From: JADCRZ01 sp965200945
GTDB taxonomy: Bacteria > Bacteroidota > Bacteroidia > Chitinophagales > Chitinophagaceae
Reading direction: 5' to 3'
DNA: 64,000 nt
Assembly: GCA_965200945.1 (NCBI GenBank)
Contig: OZ241749.1
Location: 4,960,001-5,024,000, forward strand
The notes beneath the pieces were generated by a model. It was not told the DNA's origin, made no database searches, and worked only from the letters and a program-made list of their open reading frames with translations. Below are positions 8,365 through 16,187 of this stretch, piece after piece. The position numbers and the translations under genes were made by a program. Position 1 is the stretch's first letter; each line of letters starts with the position of its first letter.

Positions 8365-10263
8365 ATGCACATGCTACGATGCCTGCTGATCTGCCTGATC
8401 GTCTGTCTTCAAAAGAACTCTTCCGCCCAAACAGTTTCCACCGCCATCCCCGACCGGCTCACGGCGGCAAGCACGGTGACCATGACCGGCTATGTGGGCG
8501 AAAAGCTTGACCTGGCTTACCAGAACCGTATCCTGGCACAAAGCCTGGACCGGCTTGTACAGCCATTCTCAAACCGCACCGAAGACCGTTGCTGGCAGAC
8601 CGAATTCTGGGGCAAATGGTTCACGTCCGCCGTGCTCGCTTACCGGTATAAACCCCGCACAGACCTGAAAAGCAAACTGGATTCGGCCGTTACCCTGTTG
8701 CTGCGTACGCAGACAGCGGACGGCTACATTGGCAATTACGCGCCCGACAAACAACTGGAGCAATGGGATATATGGGGAAGAAAATATTGCATGCTGGGAC
8801 TGCTTTCCTACTACGACCTTACCCGCGACCCGAAGAGCCTGCAGGGCGCTGCAAAGGAGGCCGATTACCTCATGAAAGAGCTGTCAGACAAGAAAGCCTT
8901 CATCGTGCAGAAAGGCAATCACCGCGGCATGGCCGCTACTTCTATCCTGGAACCGTTCACGCAGCTCTATCTGCGCACGCGCAACAAGCGGTACCTGGAT
9001 TTTGCGGAAGAGATCGTGCGCGAGTGGGAATCGCCGATGGGCCCGCAGCTGATCTCGAAGGCGGATATAAATGTGGCGGAGCGGTTTCCGATCCCGGAAA
9101 AAAGCTGGTGGGGGTACGAGCAGGGACAAAAAGCGTATGAGATGATGTCGTGCTACGAAGGTCTGCTGGAGCTGTACCGCATCACCGGCAAGGTGGCTTA
9201 CCGCACCGCGGTGGAAAAAGTTTGGGAGAATATCCGGAGCACCGAGATCAACGTGGTGGGCTCAGGATCGAGCATGGAGTGCTGGTTTGGCGGCAAGGCC
9301 CTGCAGCCGCTGGTGGCCAAACACTACCAGGAAACCTGTGTAACGGCCACCTGGATCAAGCTGAGCCAGCAGCTGCTGCGCCTCACCGGGGAAGCAAAAT
9401 ACGCCGATGCCATCGAACAATCCTTTTACAACGGGCTGCTCGGCTCCATGACGCCTAACGGAGCGAGCTGGGCCAAATATTCTCCGCTGACAGGCATCCG
9501 TACAGAAGGGGAAGACCAGTGCCGGATGGGACTGAATTGCTGCGTCGCCAGCGGTCCGCGCGGACTGTTCACCATTCCGCTGACCTCGGTGATGCAGGCG
9601 AAGGAAGGGGTGACGATCAACTTTTTCAATCCAGGTACCTATCATACCAATACGCCTGCCGGACAGGCTGCGGCCCTGGTACAGGAAACCGGCTATCCGG
9701 CTGACGGCGTTGTTCATATAAGCCTGCAGGTGGGCAAGCCGGAAGCGTTTACGGTGAAGGTCCGCATTCCGGGCTGGAGCAAGGCTGCGGTGCTGACTGT
9801 GAACGGAGCGCCGGTCTCTGCGGTGCGGGCGGGTGACTACATGCCCATCAGCCGCGAGTGGAAGTCGGGCGACAAGATCGAACTGGCCCTTGACATGCGT
9901 GGCCGTATCGAGGTGATCGAAGGCAGGCCCTCTTACCAGGCTATTGTGCGTGGGCCGGTGGTGCTCGTGCGCGACAAACGCATGAGCGGCGAGGCCGATG
10001 TAGACGAAACGATCACGCCCATCCTGAACAAGGACGGGTTTGTGGATATGGAGCCTGCCGCCGGCACCGGAAAAAATGGGATCTGGCTCTGTTTCAGCAT
10101 TCCCTGCATGGTTGGTTCATACCGGGCGGAAGCCAGCGGCAAGCCGGTGCCGCTGCTTTTTTGCGATTATGCTTCCGGCGGCAATACCTATACGGAAGCC
10201 TCCCATTTCCGCACCTGGTTCCCGCAGCTGATCGACCCTTCGAAAAAGGGAACGGCAGATTAG
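8365..10263 (+). CDS. Glycoside hydrolase family 127 (beta-L-arabinofuranosidase-type, DUF1680)
   Basis: The 632-residue protein has a signal peptide (MHMLRCLLICLIVCLQ, mature start near SSAQT) followed by an alpha/alpha-barrel typical of DUF1680. The unusual zinc site of GH127 is visible: QETC places Glu323 and Cys325, and NCCVASGPRGL places Cys392 and Cys393, matching the one-Glu, three-Cys site known from beta-L-arabinofuranosidase, in which a Cys is the nucleophile. A C-terminal beta-sandwich (FTVKVRIPGWS) follows. The role inferred is release of L-arabinofuranose from plant glycans, with the GH106 enzyme nearby acting on rhamnose. An ATG six bases downstream (8371) is an equally possible start. 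Confidence 0.88.
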   Translation: MHMLRCLLICLIVCLQKNSSAQTVSTAIPDRLTAASTVTMTGYVGEKLDLAYQNRILAQSLDRLVQPFSNRTEDRCWQTEFWGKWFTSAVLAYRYKPRTDLKSKLDSAVTLLLRTQTADGYIGNYAPDKQLEQWDIWGRKYCMLGLLSYYDLTRDPKSLQGAAKEADYLMKELSDKKAFIVQKGNHRGMAATSILEPFTQLYLRTRNKRYLDFAEEIVREWESPMGPQLISKADINVAERFPIPEKSWWGYEQGQKAYEMMSCYEGLLELYRITGKVAYRTAVEKVWENIRSTEINVVGSGSSMECWFGGKALQPLVAKHYQETCVTATWIKLSQQLLRLTGEAKYADAIEQSFYNGLLGSMTPNGASWAKYSPLTGIRTEGEDQCRMGLNCCVASGPRGLFTIPLTSVMQAKEGVTINFFNPGTYHTNTPAGQAAALVQETGYPADGVVHISLQVGKPEAFTVKVRIPGWSKAAVLTVNGAPVSAVRAGDYMPISREWKSGDKIELALDMRGRIEVIEGRPSYQAIVRGPVVLVRDKRMSGEADVDETITPILNKDGFVDMEPAAGTGKNGIWLCFSIPCMVGSYRAEASGKPVPLLFCDYASGGNTYTEASHFRTWFPQLIDPSKKGTAD

Positions 10264-10339
10264 AAAGCAGGAAGTCAAAGCTTCGGGGGGAATGGTCGCG
10301 GATGCAAAACCGTGGCTTTTTTAATTGATTTTAATCCGC

Positions 10340-10987
10340 ATGCAAAGAATAAAAGCGGTCATCTTTGACCTGGACGGCACCCTTGCCGATACCCTGCCAC
10401 TCTGCATCCAGGCATTCCGGCGATCCATCGAACCCCTGATACATCGCTCACTGTCGGATGCCGACATCATTGCCACTTTCGGCCCATCGGAAGAAGGAAC
10501 CATCATGGCGCTGGCGCCCGGCTATTACGAAGAAGGGGTGGCCGGTTACCTGCACTGTTATGAAAGCCTGCATGCCATGTGCGCCGTACCGTTTGAGGGG
10601 ATCACCACCCTGCTGGACACACTGAAACAAAAGAAGGTGTCGGTTTCCATGGTAACGGGCAAAGGCCGATACAGCACGGCCATTTCCTTAAAGTACTTTG
10701 CCCTGACGGATTATTTTACGTTCATCGAAACCGGCTCTCCTGCCGGTCCGAGAAAGGCCGAAGGCATTCAACTGATCCTGGACCGGCTGCCGGAGATCGC
10801 AAAGAGTGAGATCGTTTATGTGGGTGATGCGCCGAGCGATATCAATGCCAGCCGGAAAGCCGGCATTGCGGTGGTGGCTGCAGCCTGGGCCAATACGGCG
10901 GAGCCGGAAAAGCTGAAAGAGGTGCAACCCGATGAGTTGTTTTTTACGGTACAGGAACTTACAGACTGGCTTTCTGAAAGGGTGTAG
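10340..10987 (+). CDS. HAD-family phosphatase, subfamily IA
   Basis: The protein (215 residues) opens with AVIFDLDGTLADT, HAD motif I with both catalytic aspartates. VSMVTGKGR supplies motif II (Thr), and KAEGI and VYVGDAPSDINASRKAG supply motifs III and IV. The helical cap between motif I and II matches phosphoglycolate phosphatase or pyrophosphatase-type enzymes. The ATG at 10340 is chosen because it puts motif I at the usual distance from the N-terminus; a TTG at 10325 is less likely. Substrate is not predictable. Confidence 0.85.
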   Translation: MQRIKAVIFDLDGTLADTLPLCIQAFRRSIEPLIHRSLSDADIIATFGPSEEGTIMALAPGYYEEGVAGYLHCYESLHAMCAVPFEGITTLLDTLKQKKVSVSMVTGKGRYSTAISLKYFALTDYFTFIETGSPAGPRKAEGIQLILDRLPEIAKSEIVYVGDAPSDINASRKAGIAVVAAAWANTAEPEKLKEVQPDELFFTVQELTDWLSERV

Positions 10988-10990
10988 CCT

Positions 10991-11031
10991 GTGCAGGAAA
11001 CTTTGTTTCCCGCGGCTGCGGGAACCTGCAC
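10991..11031 (+). terminator. Nested hairpin after the HAD gene
   Basis: GTGCAGG pairs with CCTGCAC, enclosing TTCCCGC paired with GCGGGAA. The hairpin begins three bases after the stop codon. There is no T-run, so it may protect the mRNA 3' end rather than terminate. Confidence 0.4.
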
Positions 11032-11174
11032 GGAGGGAAGATGGAGGTACGATAGGCTGTTTATTCTGAAAGAAGATTTTGTGAAAGGATGTTGCTACAA
11101 ATGAATCTCCCGCAGGGGCCGCTGTCTGCCACTCATTCCGGCAACAGATTTTTAGTGTATCAAAATGAGCGCGG

Positions 11175-11438
11175 CTAATTGACCTTGTACACCAGCTCGT
11201 CGATGGCTGCGTAGAGCTGCTCGAGGAACCGCCGGTTATCGAGCACCGGCTCGTCGAGCCGCCAGTCGACCGGACGGTATTTCAGGTGGTGCCGCAGCAG
11301 TACCGGCCGGTTGTTCGATACCAGGAGCACGCCGTTCCTGCCGGTGACCTTCCATCGTTCGCGCCCCTGCCGGGTTGCGAGCTGCTCCACCCGGAAGCGG
11401 CAGGGTTTGTAATTGTGCTGTACGGTGATCATAAGCAT
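11175..11438 (-). CDS. Small protein of unknown function (87 aa)
   Basis: No recognised family. The protein is basic, without signal or membrane segment. It contains RERWKVTGRNGVLLVSNNRP, which could form a short beta-hairpin, and a helical C-terminus (RRFLEQLYAAIDELVYKV). It stands alone between the HAD gene and a truncated gene. Start codon choice among the three clustered N-terminal Met codons is uncertain. Confidence 0.5.
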   Translation of the reverse strand: MLMITVQHNYKPCRFRVEQLATRQGRERWKVTGRNGVLLVSNNRPVLLRHHLKYRPVDWRLDEPVLDNRRFLEQLYAAIDELVYKVN

Positions 11439-11521
11439 ACCGTAAAACTAAAATATTTAGCAATATATAGTGCAGAATTCCGGGAGAAGCAGGAAATAAA
11501 GTTGTTTACTGCAGAAACGCA

Positions 11522-11893
11522 TTGTATAATTTGCAAAATCAACCCTGGAAGCTGGAAAGCCTGAGGTCGCTGATCGCCAATACGCCTTACTATTACGAAA
11601 GAGGGACCACCAGCGCGCCAAATTTCAATTACGACAACGAGAGCATCGTGTTCAAAGCGGATCTTACGGGTACCTATTATGGAAAAGACGGTGATGTGAC
11701 TCCGTTCACCTGGAGCTTTCTTGACGCGAACAAAAGAAAACTGAAATTTGTGCTTCAGCGCAGTCCTGTATTAACCATCAACTGGGAGATTGCAGTACTC
11801 AATGACTTTACCATCAAGTACGGTGAATATTATACGCAAGGCACTGCAAATGCGCAGTCGTACGCGGTAAGAACCCCTAAGGCAAGCAATTAA
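11522..11893 (+). pseudogene. Probable 5'-truncated lipoprotein gene
   Basis: The frame encodes about 120 residues starting LQNQPWKLESL and continuing YYERGTTSAPNFNYDNESIVFKAD and GTYYGKDGD, a pattern seen in small beta-sandwich lipoproteins of Bacteroidota where PWK normally follows an N-terminal signal and linker. Here there is no ATG and no signal; the frame is open only back to a TAG at 11468. Either a TTG at 11522 is used, giving a cytoplasmic product, or the gene has lost its 5' end. Loss is preferred. Confidence 0.45.
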
Positions 11894-11918
11894 TTCTACG
11901 TTATATCTGCTTGAAAGC

Positions 11919-11961
11919 GGCCGGCCTATTTTAAAGCCCGGCCACTTTTTTATTTTTTCGA
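11919..11961 (+). terminator. GC-rich hairpin with T-run
   Basis: GGCCGG pairs with CCGGCC and is followed by ACTTTTTTATTTTTT. It lies between the truncated gene and the converging charged-protein gene. Confidence 0.6.
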
Positions 11962-12288
11962 CCGCACCCTTTTCAGCGCAGCCAGTCTTTCTTCCTGCAC
12001 TTTACGGTACTTTTCTTTCCGCTCTGCCTCTTTTTCTTCTTCCGTGGGAGGTGGTAACGGAGGCTTTTCCTCCGGCGGGGGAGGGGGCAGCGGCTCTTCT
12101 GCATCTTCTGCCAGGGAGGAATCTTCCGGTACGGCCAGGTCCGGTGATTTTTTTTTCCGGCCCCGCTTTTTGGATGGCGCGGGAACTTCGGCTGGTTCTT
12201 CGGCCAGGCTGTTTTCAGCCGGTTGCTCCTCGGGGAACAATGCCAGCTGCGTGCTCTTTTCATCCGACTTGCTCTTGCCTCTTGCCAT
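11950..12288 (-). CDS. Low-complexity charged protein (112 aa)
   Basis: Starting at MARGKSKSDE, the product is almost entirely Glu, Lys, Pro and Ala: a KKRGRKKK basic patch, then a proline run (PLPPPPPEEKPPLPPP), then a helical charged end (EEEKEAERKEKYRKVQEERLAALKRVRSKK) likely to form a coiled coil. It is predicted to be disordered. An upstream Met at 12375 would add an unrelated stretch and is rejected. No function can be named; a nucleic-acid or scaffold-binding role is only suggested by composition. Confidence 0.55.
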   Translation of the reverse strand: MARGKSKSDEKSTQLALFPEEQPAENSLAEEPAEVPAPSKKRGRKKKSPDLAVPEDSSLAEDAEEPLPPPPPEEKPPLPPPTEEEKEAERKEKYRKVQEERLAALKRVRSKK

Positions 12289-12328
12289 AGGTAAATGATG
12301 ATATTTTCCTTTCTGATGTTTACGTCCG

Positions 12329-12336
12329 CAAAAATA
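12329..12336 (-). promoter_or_regulatory. Possible -7 box for the charged protein
   Basis: The minus strand reads TATTTTTG, matching TAnnTTTG, about 40 bases upstream of the ATG at 12288. No clear -33 element. Confidence 0.4.
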
Positions 12337-12610
12337 CTGGACCGCCAAAAAACTCAGACAGATAAGTTTGGGCAATTAGCCTGCCATTCCGGGCAGGGTG
12401 GATCCGGGAATCGCATGATAACCCTTTCACCGGTACCTGATCCATGTTCCTGTGCCGGCGCAAGACCGACAACGTGAGTGCTGCAGGGAAATGCGCCGCA
12501 CCGGTATATGTAAGCTGAACGGCCACGCAGGATCTAACCGGTTCTTTCGCGGAAATATTTTTATTATATTGGTTGCCATTCACCCCTCAACTGTTCATGT
12601 AATTTTCTAT

Positions 12611-13132
12611 ATGGGAAAAATAAAGGATGTGATCCTGAACGGCCTGCCGTATGGGCTGGTATTTTTCAGTCTGAGCTTTATACCGGGCTATTACTTCCTG
12701 GGGGTAGGACTGCGCAGCATTTTGTGGGTATCGTCTTTACTGGGAGGGGCAGCGCTGCTGGCCAACGGATTGATCTACGGCCGGTTCTCCAAACCTTTGA
12801 AAGACCTGGAAGAGATCACCCTCCTGCTGCCTGATGGAGAATCAGCGGTGCTGGAGGCCCCGGCCAATCATTTGATCGAGGGAGGTTATGTTCCGGGAAA
12901 GCTTGCGCTGACCGAATACAGCATGGTATTCAAAACACTTGGATCGGCTGCTCAGCCTTCACGGGACTACACCTGGAGAACCAACCAGCTGACACCCGTT
13001 GCTTTTGCGGGTACCCTCCTTAATGCAGGGGGAGAGATTGTCTTTCATACCCTTGATAGATCGACCCTGATGTTTGAGGTAGATCATTTGCGGTCGTGGA
13101 AAAAAGAGATACAAAGCCGTACCCGGTCCTGA
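12611..13132 (+). CDS. Membrane protein with a possible GRAM/PH-like domain (173 aa)
   Basis: Two membrane segments are visible near residues 12-34 and 38-58. A soluble C-terminal half follows (from about residue 65). In it, GKLALTEYSMVFKTLG resembles the first strands of GRAM or bacterial PH domains (gkLyLTn..lvF), and VDHLRSWKKEIQ forms a terminal helix as in that fold. The ATG at 12611 is chosen because it directly precedes the hydrophobic segment; the frame extends 159 bases upstream without a convincing start. It is monocistronic. Domain call is by eye only; function unknown. Confidence 0.62.
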   Translation: MGKIKDVILNGLPYGLVFFSLSFIPGYYFLGVGLRSILWVSSLLGGAALLANGLIYGRFSKPLKDLEEITLLLPDGESAVLEAPANHLIEGGYVPGKLALTEYSMVFKTLGSAAQPSRDYTWRTNQLTPVAFAGTLLNAGGEIVFHTLDRSTLMFEVDHLRSWKKEIQSRTRS

Positions 13133-13379
13133 ACGCAGGTTGCGGGAATGCTGTCAGAGTATATCTTGCCGGCAGTGAGCCAGGGGTAGCCGGTTCTTGC
13201 TGCCGCAGACCTGTAATTGAGACTGGAATAATTATCAATGCCCAACCTGTTCAGATTACGATTGCCGTCAAAGCCCTAAACGCTTCCACATGAACTACTT
13301 TCTTCCGTTCTTTTGAGCATCGCCCTTTTCTTCACAATCTTTCTACTACCTGAAACCCGCTCATTTTCTTATCTCCCTG

Positions 13380-13603
13380 ACGACAAGACCGCAAGCTTAC
13401 TCAGCAGATCCGTCAATCTGATCCGGTCCGAAAAGTGCAGGATATAAGTCTCCGCAATGACATTCCTGGCATCCGCAACCAGCCGGGGCGCCTCTTCCGC
13501 CTGCAGGTACTTCATGGCATCGACAGTCCGTTTCTATGTTTTTTCCTCACAGACAATCATCTTCACTGCGATAAGCCGCTGCGGGTCTTTATCTTCACTT
13601 CAT
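13380..13603 (-). pseudogene. Decayed paralogue of the gene at 15329-15664
   Basis: The minus strand reads DAMKYLQAEEAPRL, then DARNVIAETYILHFSDRIRLTDLLSKLA, closely matching DAMKHLQVEEVPQL and DARQVIAEAYILNAADRVRLTELLGRLA in the intact copy. The start (ATGAAG at 13603) is separated from this part by stops and a frameshift, and the tail ends in a stop soon after SKLA. It is therefore a second, broken copy in the same orientation. Confidence 0.72.
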
Positions 13604-13701
13604 AAATGAGGCTAACGAGTCAAAGAATTACTGACCTGGGTCATTTCGATCAAAAATACCGTTACCTCGGCGCTCCTGTTTCGTTCTTCTGCTTATCACG
13701 C

Positions 13702-13965
13702 TTGGCAGGTGATCTAACAGCGTATGCCCGACGTGACAATGTGCTGATTATTCGGCAGCTGGGTGAAAAACGCACTTATGCAAGGCTGAATCTCACTAAA
13801 TCAAGGGTGCTGAATTCGCCGTATTATTTGCAGCCGAACGATGTAATTTACGTGGTACCCAATAACGCACGAGCGGCAAGGGTGGACCGGACATATCAGA
13901 TACTGCCCATTGTGCTAAGTGGCATCAGCGTCATTGCAACTATCTTAGGAATTACTTTAAGGTAA
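13702..13965 (+). pseudogene. 3' remnant of a polysaccharide export (Wza-type) gene
   Basis: The frame encodes GDLTAYARRDNVLIIR, LQPNDVIYVVPNNARAARVD and a terminal hydrophobic helix (LPIVLSGISVIATILGI). This is the C-terminal end of BexD/Wza-type outer-membrane polysaccharide export lipoproteins, whose full length is about 260 residues. The SLBB N-terminal domains and the signal sequence are absent, and no other capsule gene is nearby. The upstream 35 residues of the frame (from ATG 13606) do not look like the family. Confidence 0.68.
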
Positions 13966-14289
13966 GGGTTTATATCCATTGAGATCTTTAAAAAGTCGCC
14001 GCTTTCCGCTGACGATCAACCGCGGGAATGGATCTTTAAAAGAAAAACGGCTCTGTAAATAATTAAATTACATAGCCGTTTTTATGAGTAGTTGAGGTCC
14101 CGAGCGGACCACCAATGACGTTTGTAAATCATTAAATTACAATACTATTTTTTGATTTTCTCAAGTTTGCGGGAATTGTTGCAGGAACAAATTTCACTCT
14201 TTGTAACAATTAGCCCCGTAAATAGGGTGGAATCAAAATCAAACTTCCAATAATTTAATGGTCAAGCTTCAAAAGGCGTCTATTAACAC
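13966..14289. other. Intergenic stretch with tRNA-derived and terminator-like repeats
   Basis: No gene is seen. It holds the candidate att repeat (14038-14108) and a second partial copy of the hairpin loop: GTAAATAATTAAATTACA at 14055 recurs as GTAAATCATTAAATTACA at 14123, followed by a T-run at 14148-14153. The remainder to the next gene is AT-rich. Confidence 0.5.
14038..14108 (+). repeat. Left copy of ~70-bp imperfect direct repeat (candidate att site)
   Basis: The segment begins AAAAGAAAAACGGCTCTG, contains an AAAAACGGC/GCCGTTTTT hairpin, and ends with TTGAGGTCCCGAGCGGA (14092-14108). Both ends are identical in order and spacing to 19816-19885, where the last 17 bases include the 3' end of tRNA-Cys. 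Here the tRNA stops after those bases. Confidence 0.7.
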
Positions 14290-14541
14290 ATGGAACGTAC
14301 AACCCACAGATTAAGAATCTCGAACAAAAATGGAGAGCAGCTCGACATGATATATTTGCTCGACGTGTTGCAAATAAAGCTGGGTGAACTGGTTGAAGAA
14401 ATAACAGGTTGGAAAGAGGAGGGCGGTTATAGCACGTATGCGACAATCACAGCAAAAGCTGGCGAGGAAGTGATTAGCGAAATTCTCAATGTTCTTTCAA
14501 AGGAAGGTTATAATGCGACCAGAGTGGATTTTGGGCAATAG
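14290..14541 (+). CDS. Small acidic protein of unknown function (83 aa)
   Basis: The product begins MERTTHRLRISNKNGEQLDM and alternates predicted strands and helices (GGYSTYATITAKAGEEVISEILNVLSKEGYN), suggesting a compact alpha/beta fold. No signal or membrane segment. It is the first gene inside the possible island. Not recognised. Confidence 0.5.
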   Translation: MERTTHRLRISNKNGEQLDMIYLLDVLQIKLGELVEEITGWKEEGGYSTYATITAKAGEEVISEILNVLSKEGYNATRVDFGQ

Positions 14542-14749
14542 TACTCTTCATTTTTCTGGCTCTTTTTCCCTGTCCGATTGTCCGACTGATTCCCGGGATT
14601 TACGAGATATTTTCAGAAAGTGAGGGGTTGCGCTATGTCCACTGCGTTGGTCAATCATTCCATTAGCTGCAAGAGTGATAAAGTAAAATGTCAACATTTA
14701 CCCAACAATCGGGGTACTTCCTCTCATTCCGTGATGGCATATTCCCTTT

Positions 14750-14911
14750 ATGGCACAGCGGACACCCTTTGACCCCAACGCCCACCTCTGGCACCTCAAA
14801 TTAAGGAAGAAACCCAAAAACCGGTTAACAGATCCTGCTGTGCTTATTCTTTTGATCATCGCCATTTTCGTACTGGGCTATGCATGCGGCCGGATCAGCC
14901 TGGGTCCATAA
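14750..14911 (+). CDS. Small single-pass membrane protein (53 aa)
   Basis: ATG at 14750 opens MAQRTPFDPNAHLWHLKLRK, a basic cytoplasmic-type N-terminus. A 17-20-residue hydrophobic helix (AVLILLIIAIFVLGYACG) and a short tail follow, ending at TAA 14909-14911. The basic-then-hydrophobic order suggests an N-in membrane protein. It leads a series of small genes. Not recognised. Confidence 0.5.
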   Translation: MAQRTPFDPNAHLWHLKLRKKPKNRLTDPAVLILLIIAIFVLGYACGRISLGP

Positions 14912-14975
14912 GATCACCTACTGCTGTTCGTGCTTCCTTCCGGACCATTTTATACAGTCATCAACTATTTTCTAT

Positions 14976-15281
14976 ATGAAAGTAGTACACATCAACAAGA
15001 AGAATCTGGATAAGGAGATAGCGATGGCTGAATTAGGAAGGGAGATAGCAAAGAAGCGGGCAAAACTTGAAATGAAGAGGTTCTTGAGGCTCAACGCCAA
15101 ATGTGAAGCAAACAAAAAAAGCCAGGTTGCAGCCTCGGAATGGAAACCCACCGGCGCCAAATTCAACGATTTACTGATAAAAACACCGTATGCCCACCAA
15201 TCAGCCCAAAGAAGTGCCGCTGAAAGAACTGATTACACTGCGGAACTCAGCGCAACTGGCGCTGGAAGTGTTAGACAGTAG
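14976..15281 (+). CDS. Small basic helical protein (101 aa)
   Basis: Residues 8-50 (KKNLDKEIAMAELGREIAKKR and on) form a strongly basic, probably coiled-coil helix. The last 30 residues overlap the next gene in another frame and look less protein-like, so the natural end may be earlier or the gene may have lost its stop. ATG at 14976 is chosen over a start 96 bases upstream that would run through the preceding small gene. Not recognised. Confidence 0.45.
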   Translation: MKVVHINKKNLDKEIAMAELGREIAKKRAKLEMKRFLRLNAKCEANKKSQVAASEWKPTGAKFNDLLIKTPYAHQSAQRSAAERTDYTAELSATGAGSVRQ

Positions 15282-15393
15282 GATTGCCAAGTTATCCCAA
15301 GCAGAGGATGCCCGCCGGGTTACAGATCTCAGTGTGGCAATTCATCCCATCCTGACAAATCCCCACCTTCCGGCGGTTCCGCTGTCTCACTGA
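15190..15393 (+). CDS. Small protein of unknown function (67 aa)
   Basis: The N-terminal part (PLKELITLRNSAQLALEVLDSRIAKL) is a regular amphipathic helix. The C-terminal 20 residues run antisense to the end of the next gene. It overlaps the previous gene by 92 bases, so the two cannot both be fully constrained. This one has the more natural composition in the overlap. Confidence 0.42.
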   Translation: MPTNQPKEVPLKELITLRNSAQLALEVLDSRIAKLSQAEDARRVTDLSVAIHPILTNPHLPAVPLSH

Positions 15394-15664
15394 AACCAAT
15401 AATATGACTGATCTCCGCTAGGTAATGGGAAGCCTCCAGCGCCGCGGTAGCAAGTCTGCCCAGTAGCTCCGTCAACCTGACCCGGTCCGCTGCATTCAGG
15501 ATGTAGGCCTCAGCAATGACTTGCCGGGCATCCGGATCCAGCTGGGGTACCTCTTCGACCTGCAGGTGTTTCATGGCATCACTGGTGAACTGGTAACTGA
15601 GATTGTACTTTGCGTGCTCGACGATTTTCGAGCCGCTGACGAGGGTTCGGAGCCTGAGTTTCAT
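15329..15664 (-). CDS. Conserved-looking small protein with a nearby decayed copy (111 aa)
   Basis: ATG at 15664 gives MKLRLRTLVSGSKIVEHAKYN. A helical middle section (DPDARQVIAEAYILNAADRVRLTELLGRLATAALEASHYL) follows and then a flexible acidic tail. A broken second copy lies at 13380-13603, which shows that the core (DAMKxLQ to LxxLA) was a real coding sequence. No signal or membrane segment and no known family. The longer frame from 15796 adds an unrelated N-terminus. Confidence 0.6.
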   Translation of the reverse strand: MKLRLRTLVSGSKIVEHAKYNLSYQFTSDAMKHLQVEEVPQLDPDARQVIAEAYILNAADRVRLTELLGRLATAALEASHYLAEISHIIGFSETAEPPEGGDLSGWDELPH

Positions 15665-15752
15665 AGTGCTGGATATTGGTTCAGAAAGGTAGAACACTTG
15701 GCCTGCCTGTGCAAATAACGGAAAACTCTTAATATCTGGTTGATTTCGTCTG

Positions 15753-16028
15753 TTACCTTGCTTTAAATAAATAAGTAACGAAGAGGCCGAATACAAACGG
15801 GATGGGGCTCGAAAGTAAAAGTAATATTTTGTCCGCTCGACTATTCAACGTTGCCTTTTTATTCGAGAACAGCAGCAGTAGTATCACTCCTGAAATGCCC
15901 CAAAAGAATGGAAGCATGAGTAAATAGCCAAGTGAACTGCTGGTATCACGCTGCATATCAATAGCAAAGCGAAGGCTGATGATATTATACAAAACGCAGT
16001 AAATGACCAATGTTTGATTTGGCTTCAT
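15753..16028 (-). CDS. Small membrane protein (91 aa)
   Basis: Three hydrophobic segments are visible: near residues 5-22, 33-54 (SLGYLLMLPFFWGISGVILLLLF) and 68-87 (ILLLLSSPIPFVFGLFVTYLF). Positively charged residues (NKK, RADK) lie between the second and third. It is transcribed in the same direction as the preceding small gene. Function unknown. Confidence 0.55.
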   Translation of the reverse strand: MKPNQTLVIYCVLYNIISLRFAIDMQRDTSSSLGYLLMLPFFWGISGVILLLLFSNKKATLNSRADKILLLLSSPIPFVFGLFVTYLFKAR

Positions 16029-16187
16029 GTGCTCTATCTAACTAATTCGTCAGCTTGAAGATAACCGGTTGCCGTTTGTATGATTTGACCACCTTACGGT
16101 CCTTCGTAGCCGTCAGTGGAGCGGGTATTGAACTGCATGGCAGCAGAACAAGCCGGGAGCGGGGATGAGCCCTAGTATATAACTGTG

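Noticed and set aside
10276..10322. A weak hairpin AAGC-CGG/CCG-GCTT before a T-run after GH127
   Set aside because: The stem is broken by an internal loop and the loop is long; not certain enough to call a terminator.
14880..15281. A longer start for the 101-residue basic protein
   Set aside because: The added 32 residues overlap the end of the small membrane protein and look unlike protein; the ATG at 14976 is better.
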